From Phymatolithon calcareum (lineage: Eukaryota > Rhodophyta > Florideophyceae > Hapalidiales), in NCBI GenBank assembly GCA_977006965.1, contig OZ345381.1:372001-436000 (forward strand): DNA of 64,000 bases. The letters run 5' to 3'. The notes under the pieces were generated by a model. The model made no database searches. It was not told the origin of the DNA and was given only the letters and a program-made list of their open reading frames with translations. The position numbers and the translations under genes were made by a program. Shown one piece after another: positions 52,458-61,103 of the stretch. Position 1 is the first letter of the stretch. The number at the start of each line of letters is the position of its first letter.

Positions 52458-52649
52458 AATGGACTATGTAGTACTCTCGGATGTCCTATGATCGCTGAAA
52501 TAGCTCCCGCGAGATCACACGAATATTTCGTTTTGTGTTAGGTATGAAGGAATCTGCTTCATCCTTGAAGAGCATGACCGTCACAGAGCTGGCTGAAACT
52601 TTCTGCTTGCGAAAAGCATTGCGCTGAATTGATCTTGTCGAAGCATAGC

Positions 52650-53640
52650 TGATTTTATGGGACTAATTCAGTGCAGGTCCTTACCGTTTCTGGCCTCAAT
52701 TGGACCTTGGCTCGTTCCAACATCCGGAGAGCCAGACAGTCTCTCTCGTTTCTTGCAATGATTATGCCGCAGGGAATGTTTAGTTATACGCTTCAGTTTT
52801 TCACGAAAAAATCGAAGACCATGAGCAAGAAAATTTTCTTGCCTTCTTCTATTGGCGTCCCAGGTGCCACATGCGTAGCGTACTCCCGTGGTGGCTGTAT
52901 CTTTGCGTTACATGTCTTGATGGCTTTCATGGAGCTAAACCCAAGCGTTGAGACTCCAAGGGATCTCATACGCCGCGATCTTTGGGCTTCGGGTGGGCTC
53001 AAGGGTTCGTTTGTCTCTGTGAGACTCCCGGGTTTGACCCTTGGCGGATGGCACTTCCTCAACTGTTGCCAACGTTCTTTTTGCAGCCTTGAAACTAGGT
53101 CGTCTCTTATCCGCGGAGAGAAGAGTCCCGCTCTTTCTGGCTGTCGTGTTTCAGGCGATATGTCTTTCTTCCGCCCATTTGAACTCAATAATAGTGCAGA
53201 TGATGAATTTGCTGGGAAGCATGTCGTCCGCAATCAGCACTACAGCCACAACGGAGACCACACACGGCACGCAGCTCATTCGTTCGGCGAACTCGCTAGG
53301 TGGTTATAGACTAGTTCTCAAAGGCAATCATGGTTCTACTCCACTGGCGGTGAAAGCCCCTTCTTCTGCGACCATCCGTATAGTCGAAACCCACGAGGCA
53401 CCCCGATGCAAGAGCTTTCTCATTCGTCCCTACAGGGGTTATCTCGGGACAGTGTCGCAGGCTGGCGTCATGCCCAGAACAGTAATTTACTGTACTCGAA
53501 TAATTTGTCTTGTACCGTACTGTTTACCTGCACGGTGTATCTTCAAAACACTCCTAACAGCATCTATAGATGATTTTAATCAATTCTCATCCTTCGCTAG
53601 AAAAAGGTGCCGTTCTCGACATCGCCCTTAGAGGTTGATT
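52650..53640. other. coding-like stretch on both strands, unidentified
   Basis: On the minus strand, RIRDDLVSRLQKERWQQLRK and YATHVAPGTPIEEGKKIFLL (52793-53233) are followed past stops by PCGIIIARNERDCLALRMLE. On the plus strand, frames at 52671-53309 and 53041-53631 are also open. The minus strand looks more protein-like to me but no family is recognised. It is probably a degraded mobile or duplicated gene. Confidence 0.2.
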
Positions 53641-55798
53641 ATGTAGAACACGGCAGGCGACTTTCACGGCGATAAACCGTTAGATTTGCCGTGTACTGTG
53701 TGCCTTGCGTGTACGGTACTGCACTGTACGCTAAATTATATTCGCGTAACGTCTGCCCTTCGCCCTTTTGGCCTCCATATAACGTACAGTACTGTATTTA
53801 CTGTGTATGATTCTGTACAATAGTGCACATATTGAAGCAACTTGCTTTGACCTTAGCGGTGACACCACCGAATTGTTCTCCCATCTACTGTATCATATGA
53901 TAAGAGACTATGTACTGTAATTGTGGGAGAGCTCCCCTCGCAGTAAATCTAACTTTGCATTCCTCGAGGGGACCGCCGTGGCGGCAGTGCAACTTGATCC
54001 ATGTATCAATTCCGTACCAGTGTCCATTTTGGTGTGGTCGGGAAGGCTAAGAATATTACGTTGAATTTGCTTTTAGGTCTTGTACACATGCGATACTGTA
54101 AGTCTATAGACTTTGATGGAGCTGCTACCTACTCCCCGAAGTAGGCCATCCAGATATCAAATCGCTCCGCCGATCTGCGGGCGCGCAGTTAACCCTATTC
54201 CTCATTGCCCGCGAAGCAAATAATTTTGCTTCTCCCCTCATTTCGAACCGGTTCCGTTGATCTGCGGTGGAGGCCTTTTGGATTCTCTGACGCTTCGAAG
54301 AGATTAATGCCGTCGACGACATTTTTCTCCGGTATATTTCGCATCGACCATCTTTATAGATTCTGTTTTCGCAACACAGTACGCGCCTACAGCATTTTTG
54401 GGCATGGTCAGAAACAGGCGATCTCTTTTGCAGCCCGAATATGTTTCCAGAAAATATTTTTTCTCACTTCACCAGCGGGACAAGTCTCGCTCGTGAAGTG
54501 GTTCTAATTCAGCATATATAAAACTCAATAGAACTACAGTCCACGTTCCCATCTTTTCCGTAAGAGTCCCCCAGAACCTTGCCGTCCTTGGTTTCACCCA
54601 GAGTCGGCAGCACAGCTCCGCTTTTGGAATCCCATTCTCCGTTGAACAAGCTCTTGGTTCAGATGGTATCATACCGTATGATACACGATTAATTACCTGA
54701 ACTACGTACATTTTAGTTGTTGCCCGAAACCGTCCGCGGGCTAATTTGTCCGCCCGGCACCCAGGACTGTATCATACTGTACAGTACCAGTCTTTGTTGA
54801 GAGGCAGAAAAATCTCAGGGGTGTTTGGAGTCCCAATGATGATGGTCATGTTCTGTCGAAGCAGCTGTAATAACAGCTCAGCACAGCACTGCAGGATAAT
54901 GAGCCACAATAGATATAGCCTGGCCCAGCGCGGCCTCTCCAAATGAAACTCTATCAGACAACATGCCACTGGGGTCTCCCACCCAGTCATTGCTGGCCTA
55001 GTGGCAGAACGTATGAAACAAGACTCGCTGGTGCACAGTGATTGGCTTACAATGCTGTAGCAATCATATATCATGTGGGCACTGGACAAAAAGTCCCTAC
55101 CGCGATTCTGCATTTGATACGATATTGCATGGCTGTATATTCCGAGAATTCCCTCTATTTCATAACAATAACTATAATTCATGACTTCGTCAGTCGTAAG
55201 CCGTGTACTGAATTGGAGAAATGTCTGAGAACGAACAAGCAAAAGCGGAGTCGTTTCGCACTATATATGATAATCACTATCACGTCGAATGAATACACAG
55301 TGAAAATGATCTGTGTGTAAATTTGGGACTGCGACCCAAAATTTCGCTAAAATGTAAGCGCTGAGCCATATCACTGTATACGTTGTCAGTACACGAAATA
55401 GACAAAAAACCTGACGCGTGCATGTAGAAAAAGTGCACCTACATCGATTCAAAAGTTCCACTATTCCTTAAAACTGGAACTTTTAAACTGGTGGAAGCCA
55501 ATACGTAAAAAAAGATCATTCGGAGAACATGTGGAAGATCCCAAGATCGTCCAATTTTCTACATTTAGACTTTCGACGCGAAAAAGGTAAAAAAACTACC
55601 ATAATTTACAAGAGCTGTACGTTGTTTCGCGCGCCACGTGATCCGCCCACATGCCCCCGACGCATTCTACAAAGTCACCGCCCCGCACCTTCTCCTTCCA
55701 AACATTCCTGGTGCTCTGTCTCAACCTGCTTTCTCTGCATCGCCCTGGCTTCCTGCGGTTGCCCTTCCGAGCTCCCTAGCTCCGTCGTCCCGGCCGTC

Positions 55799-58291
55799 AT
55801 GCAGGCCGACGGCCTCGCAAACAACTCGTCTTCTATCTTCCGCCCGCTTTCCGCCCCAGTTCTCGCGGGGCTCGGCACAGCCGACGACTCTTCCGAGGTT
55901 GTGCTGCAATCGCATAACTCCGAGTTAATAACTACCGCTGGGGTAGAACCTTCCTCTCGCTCTTCCACCCCTCCCTCGGTTGACCTTCAGCATATTGCAC
56001 CCCCGCGACAGTCCCCCGCGAGCGGCCTTCGTCCCCCGCAATATCCATCTCTGCTCACCGACCTTGGCGACGACGACCTTTTCGACCCTGCGGTTGTCTC
56101 TGGCTACATCCCAGATCTTCCCCAAACCACAGCGGAGTCATCAACAGCCGGCTCGTGCTCGGTGTTCACAGGCGTGCCTCCGCCTTCTGATGCCGACCAC
56201 CGGAAGGATGGCGTCTACGACGAGCTCGATGATATCGATGGTTGGGTTGCACAGGCAGGACACACCCCTGCCGCTAACTTGACGAAGCGCGTTGCTCGCG
56301 GTTTTGATAGAATTGCCGCCGGGAAAACTGTTGCTGTTCACGAACGTGCTGAGACACGCCGCCGCGAGAATCAGGCGAAGGACAAGCTTGACCGCGCTAC
56401 TGTTGAGCTTGTGATGGACCCGAGAACAAGAATGATATTATTCCGTCTCTTGAGTCGCGGTCGATTGCGTACGTTGGATGGATGCGTGAGCACAGGTAAG
56501 GAGGCGAATGTCTACTATGGCACTGCAGCTGCAAATGCATCAGGTCTCCTCGCCTCGCGCTCAAATCTCATTCCTCGCGTCGGCCTCCATCCCGAGGACC
56601 TGTCCCCAGATGCGCCCGTCGCGGTCAAGGTGTACAAAACATCTATTCTGCAATTCAAGGACCGGGAGCGTTACGTTGCTGGAGAGTTCAGATTTCGCCG
56701 TGGTGGCTATAATCGTGGCTCAAATCGCAAAATGGTCCAACAATGGGCGGAGAAAGAATACCGCAACCTTGCGAGACTACAGGAGGCTGACATCCCATGT
56801 CCAGTGCCTTTGTTGCTCAAGCCACCAGTGCTTGTGATGTCCTTTTACGGCCGCGACGGTTGGCCTGCCCCTCTGCTCAAGGATGCCTCATTGTCTGGTT
56901 CCCGTCTCGAGAGGGCCTACTTTCGCGTTTGTGTGCTAATGCGGCGCATGTTTCATGTTGCTCGTCTCGTCCACGGAGACCTTAGTGAGTATAACATGTT
57001 GTTTTGGAACAGTGAGGTCGTCATTATCGACGTAAGCCAGAGTGTCGAGCATGACCACCCCATGGCCCTCGATTTTCTGCGTCGAGATTGCTCAAACGTG
57101 AACGATTTCTTCGAGAAGAATGGAGTTCAAGTCGTCCTCGGCCTCCGCGAGCTCTTCGACTTCATTACGGGAACAGCACATGGCCATTCAGAGATGGAAT
57201 GCAGCGAAACGCTGCGGATGATGCTAGATGAGATTGCGAGGCGCGACGGGCATCTGTCGTCCTCTGCTCGTCAAGACGACAATGTATTCATGCATTCGTA
57301 TATTCCGCGCACACTACAAGACGTTCAGAACCATGAGGCTGAAATCGAAGCCGTCGTACGCGATGGACCTGATGCAGTGCTCTACGGCAAACTAACCGGT
57401 CTCTCCATTACACAGAACAACTTCCGCAAGGGCGAATCTTATGCCAATGAAGTCGTGGACATCAATGTCGATCGACTCAATAGCGTCGAACGACTCAACA
57501 GCGTTGAGCGACTTAACACGCCTAGACCAGCGCATCTGCGACATATGCTCGGCGCGGCAAAGCTGCTGGACGATGACGGGGAAAGTAATCTTGGATGCTT
57601 GGAATTCGAGGAGGACAATTTTGATGAGTGTAACGAGCCGATCGCTACAAGGCTTCCATCTATACCTGGAAAGTCCTCGAAATCAAGCTCGGATAGCAGC
57701 CCGCCGTACACACCCCAGGTCCGCGTCACGCACGCCCGACGGGACAGAAATATGCATCGGGATTTTTCCACTGAACTGGGCAGTGTAGACACTGCGTCTG
57801 AAGCTACCGCCGATGAGCCCTCAAGTGGGACGAATCTAAAGTTTACCCCCAACAATCGACTCGCCACTATTTCGCAGAAATTGCAAGAGCTTAGCTCAGG
57901 AGGCTTGCCGCGTGTGTTTGGGTCAGATCGGAAACGCGCATCACCAGCGAGGGCCCGAACATCAACGGCGCTGGGCCAGACGGCACCAGCCCGGCGCATG
58001 GCATTGTCGGAGACTGTGCATCATGTAGATACCAGCGATACTGAAAGCGGTGGGTTTTCGGAGCGCGATGAATCGACGTTCGACTTTGGGAACGCCGAGA
58101 TCATGGTTTCTGAGAGCGATGAGGAGGATGGCGAAGCGCAAGACAGGCCGCAGGGCATGTCAAGAAAGGAGTGGAAGAAACAGGTGAAGGCGGAGGCAAG
58201 AGAGCGACGTGAGAGTAAAATACCGAAGCACGTCAAGAAACGGAGAGAAGCCCTGGCAAAGCGAAGGAGGGGAACGAAGGTGAAAAAATAG
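55799..58291 (+). CDS. RIOK1: RIO1 atypical protein kinase
   Basis: An 830-residue RIO1. The ATG at 55799 is preferred; the frame upstream reads promoter-like sequence. It acts in the last cytoplasmic step of 40S ribosome maturation. After a disordered N-terminus the RIO domain begins LDGCVSTGKEANVYYG (about 225-240), has VAVKVYKTSILQFKDRERYV, catalytic HGDLSEYNML (about 392) and metal-binding IIDVSQSVEHDHP (about 409). The C-terminus is acidic then basic, ending KKRREALAKRRRGTKVKK as in other RIO1 proteins. A tandem VERLNS repeat lies at 57467-57520. Its convergent neighbour is AK6, which acts in the same maturation step. Confidence 0.95.
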   Translation: MQADGLANNSSSIFRPLSAPVLAGLGTADDSSEVVLQSHNSELITTAGVEPSSRSSTPPSVDLQHIAPPRQSPASGLRPPQYPSLLTDLGDDDLFDPAVVSGYIPDLPQTTAESSTAGSCSVFTGVPPPSDADHRKDGVYDELDDIDGWVAQAGHTPAANLTKRVARGFDRIAAGKTVAVHERAETRRRENQAKDKLDRATVELVMDPRTRMILFRLLSRGRLRTLDGCVSTGKEANVYYGTAAANASGLLASRSNLIPRVGLHPEDLSPDAPVAVKVYKTSILQFKDRERYVAGEFRFRRGGYNRGSNRKMVQQWAEKEYRNLARLQEADIPCPVPLLLKPPVLVMSFYGRDGWPAPLLKDASLSGSRLERAYFRVCVLMRRMFHVARLVHGDLSEYNMLFWNSEVVIIDVSQSVEHDHPMALDFLRRDCSNVNDFFEKNGVQVVLGLRELFDFITGTAHGHSEMECSETLRMMLDEIARRDGHLSSSARQDDNVFMHSYIPRTLQDVQNHEAEIEAVVRDGPDAVLYGKLTGLSITQNNFRKGESYANEVVDINVDRLNSVERLNSVERLNTPRPAHLRHMLGAAKLLDDDGESNLGCLEFEEDNFDECNEPIATRLPSIPGKSSKSSSDSSPPYTPQVRVTHARRDRNMHRDFSTELGSVDTASEATADEPSSGTNLKFTPNNRLATISQKLQELSSGGLPRVFGSDRKRASPARARTSTALGQTAPARRMALSETVHHVDTSDTESGGFSERDESTFDFGNAEIMVSESDEEDGEAQDRPQGMSRKEWKKQVKAEARERRESKIPKHVKKRREALAKRRRGTKVKK
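57467..57520 (+). repeat. three tandem 18-bp units inside RIO1
   Basis: The units encode VDRLNS, VERLNS and VERLNT. DNA copies differ at a few third positions, so the expansion is not brand new. It lies just after the kinase domain. Confidence 0.85.
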
Positions 58292-58450
58292 GCTTCGTAC
58301 TACCTTTATCTGCGCGACATGTATCAATTCGAGCGGGCGCTATCATTCCGTGACTCTCTTCAGCGAATATATTAAACTAATTTGGTACAGTAAAATTTCA
58401 TCCGCGAACCGCCCACATACCAGCTCTGAAGTGTAAACGAAGTTATGTAG

Positions 58451-59011
58451 TCAAGTCTGCATTTCGACATCGGGCAGTGGTGGGGATACGATAACGCGCA
58501 TTTGACGCTTCACTGTCGCAATGTTCTTCTCCTGCTGTTCCAGGGTATCGGACATGAGTTCAAGTAGCGGAACTTTCGAATAACTGGCACGTGCCTCATC
58601 GAGCACAACCTGCATAATCTCTGCCTGCATGTTCTCACTGCGTTTGTCGTTAGAATATTGGCGAGCTGTGAGCCGATCGTGCAGGATCTCCGTGCTCGTA
58701 CGCAGCACAACTACACAATGAATCCAACGTTCGGGAAACCAGTCGATGGAATGATGATCGAGAATCACACCGCCGTCGCTCATGATTGGCTCTAGCGCAT
58801 CGAGAACTGCATCCTCGTGCAGAAAATGACAGTCACGACTTGCATCGTAGCCGTGCAACAGGTTGCGCTCGCGCGCAAAGGCACCCACTTCAATGTGCCG
58901 CAGGCCGAGCTGCGTCGACAGCGCGGTGCAGAGGGAGGTCTTGCCGGTACCTGGCGTACCAGTCACGAGAAGGTTGGGGCCCTGCGGTGGGAAAGACGGT
59001 CTGGGAGGCAT
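58451..59011 (-). CDS. AK6: adenylate kinase 6 (hCINAP/Fap7)
   Basis: A 186-residue protein from ATG 59011; upstream the frame opens only on TTG. The P-loop is NLLVTGTPGTGKTSLC. Family marks follow: HFLHEDAVLDALEPIM, VILDHHSIDWFPERWI, VVVLRTSTEILHDRLTARQY and YSNDKRSENMQAEIMQVVLDEA, then the acidic C-terminus. Fap7/hCINAP is an ATPase and adenylate kinase that acts with uS11 (Rps14) in 20S pre-rRNA cleavage during small-subunit maturation. The size is the usual 170-190. Its position tail to tail with RIO1, another 40S maturation factor, is notable but may be chance. Confidence 0.95.
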   Translation of the reverse strand: MPPRPSFPPQGPNLLVTGTPGTGKTSLCTALSTQLGLRHIEVGAFARERNLLHGYDASRDCHFLHEDAVLDALEPIMSDGGVILDHHSIDWFPERWIHCVVVLRTSTEILHDRLTARQYSNDKRSENMQAEIMQVVLDEARASYSKVPLLELMSDTLEQQEKNIATVKRQMRVIVSPPLPDVEMQT

Positions 59012-59634
59012 CGCAAAGGAGAGATGCGGAGAGCTTGAGGGTTTGGTGTGGTTTGGGGTTTGAGGGAATTTCTCAGAGTTGTTGTCGTGCCGGGGATGGG
59101 GTGTGCGGAAATTGACGTGTCTCTTATATGGGGTATATCTTCGGGACAATCGTGCGGTGCGCTGGCTTTACCGATCGAAACAGGATCTGTTTTATCATAA
59201 GGATAAACGTTTTTTTCCGCGAATTCAGTGGATTGAAGACGTAGCGTTTCTTTACTCATCAGTCTTTTCCGAAATGCAGCTGGTGGTCTGGCTGCATGTT
59301 TGAAGCATTTGCGCCAAATAGGACTTAATTCTGGTGATTCTGCTTCATTTTAAAAGTCACTTCCTAAAAGGAGATTTTCTTGAAGCCTGCCATGAGGCGG
59401 ACCAAAATTAAGTTTAAATCAAGAGCGCTTTTCTGGTTTCAGGGTCTTGGCAATACTGTCATTGTAACTCAGCTGTGAAGCAATTTGCCAAATCGATGCC
59501 ATGGACTGCGGTGTATCAATAATATTGGGGCTTACGCTTGCCTGTGGATCGCATTTGTGGACTGCAAACGTAGCATTCCTTTAATATGTCGTGCTGCGGA
59601 TAGGGCGATCTACACAGAGAGACTAGATCTAGTC

Positions 59635-59730
59635 TCATTCAAGCAGCCGTGCAGCAACATTTATTCCCTATCGGTGGATCTATAGATCCACAGATAGGGA
59701 GTATATAATGCTGCAGGACTGCTTGAATGA
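59635..59730. repeat. long imperfect hairpin, about 48-nt arms
   Basis: TCATTCAAGCAG at 59635 pairs with CTGCTTGAATGA ending 59730. The stem continues inward with a few mismatches to a perfect centre, GTGGATCTA/TAGATCCAC, meeting at 59682/59683. The mismatch pattern resembles a microRNA precursor or a small MITE. Confidence 0.85.
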
Positions 59731-60669
59731 AGAAAGAAAGAAAACAAAGAAATAAAATATCAGATCTGCCACGGAGGCTCGGAGCTGATCCATAACCCAG
59801 GGCCTAAGCAGAGATCGTCTGTACTACTAATATTTGACGCTGAGCGAGCACGCACGTGAGAATTATTGAGGCCACTTCAGGCACGTGCAATTGGCCGTGG
59901 GCAGTGCCACAGGCGGAGTTGCCACGGACAGAGTGTTCTTGTGAATCCACCCTCACGTACCCATTGGTAGTAAGTCGCTGGATATATTTGGTAATCTCTC
60001 ATTGAAGTTTACTAAAGCTTACTTTCCTTCCATGAACTTATTACCGAACTATAGTTTTTCTTTTCCACGTAATCAAGTCTGGGTGCTACTAGAAGAGCAC
60101 GTTCTGGAAATCCAGAGGACGCAAGGAAGAAAGATGTTAGGAACAATTATTTGCCGGTGTCCAAATTGGACTCTCTCGGTGGAATGACTTTGTATGGGCG
60201 CAACCAACATAATGATAAAAGAGAAAGTGAATTCGAAAGTTCCTACGCGGAAATTGGAAGAGGAAACTGAAATGTAATAAAGTCTAGAAACTGGATATGC
60301 TGGTTTCTGATTTTTCATCCGTGGATCTACTGAGCTTCTTGTTTCTGCTGCCTAGCTCTGATCGTGCTCTGCTTGAGAAAGAATCAGGATTTCCTCATCA
60401 ACTGACGAACCTTGACTTCACGGCTATCTCGCCCAGGAGCTCTGTGGTCAGAAGTTTTTCCAGGAAACACTCTCTTTTAGTAGTTGTTAGTAAGGGAATG
60501 ATTAACACTACATTTTAATGCTATGCCCGCTACTACTGTACACGGATGCTATATCCATGTCCGCCCTCCTTTAGAAAGATTTACTTTTTTTCAATTCAAG
60601 TTTATTTAAAAGCCTCACAGTCTCACGAAAATACGGGCAAGGCTTTCGCAGTTGCCACCTTCCAGTGTG

Positions 60670-60713
60670 TAGCCCGAGGCAAATTATACTGCAGTATAAT
60701 TTGCCTCGGGCTA
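60670..60713. repeat. perfect 44-bp palindrome, no spacer
   Basis: TAGCCCGAGGCAAATTATAC then TG, followed directly by the exact reverse complement, meeting at 60691/60692. Confidence 0.97.
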
Positions 60714-60842
60714 TAGCACTTCGCAACTAGATTGATCCAAGTGACACACACGTATATGATACGCCTATCAGGAAAAACATGCTTTTCTCAACTAAAGTTG
60801 AATTACACCCAATGAACTCTAGTTCAGAAACGTAAAATGAAA

Positions 60843-60915
60843 TATTTTCAAACCGAAATTACGCCATTACGGAATAATAATTATTCCGTAATGGCGTAAT
60901 TTCGGTTTGAAAATA
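60843..60915. repeat. perfect inverted repeat, 36-bp arms, 1-nt spacer
   Basis: The left arm 60843-60878 begins TATTTTCAAACCGAAATTAC; the right arm 60880-60915 is its exact reverse complement. It lies about 190 bases upstream of the bromodomain gene start. Confidence 0.97.
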
Positions 60916-61103
60916 GACAATTATTGTCTTCCTGTTCGTACGCATCTGGCTAGCCAGCTGCACGAAGCTTCTACGTCTCGGAGCACTCTACAGTATCAGT
61001 GCTTTCCTTCCGTCCTAGTTCGGAATACGCAGCAAATAGGAAATGCCGCAAACAGAGAAACAGCACACAATTGACAACTAGCTGTGGGTGGCGCAACCCG
61101 AAA

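Larger units (their letters stand above)
48161..55798. other. 7.6-kb gene-poor region
   Basis: No intact recognised gene. Supportable parts are listed separately: a broken coding-like stretch on the minus strand (48560-49120), a palindrome (49130-49159), a foldback element (50676-51732), a poly-C tract (52446-52457) and a second coding-like stretch (52650-53640). From 53640 to 55500 the DNA is AT-rich with many TACAGTA/TACTGTA and TATCATA words (for example GTATCATACCGTATGATAC at 54667-54685). Confidence 0.5.
59012..61103. other. 2.1-kb intergenic region rich in palindromes
   Basis: No recognised gene between divergent AK6 and the bromodomain gene. It contains three large inverted repeats (59635-59730, 60670-60713, 60843-60915), TTATCATAAGG near 59193 and TATATGATACG near 60752. 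Confidence 0.5.
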
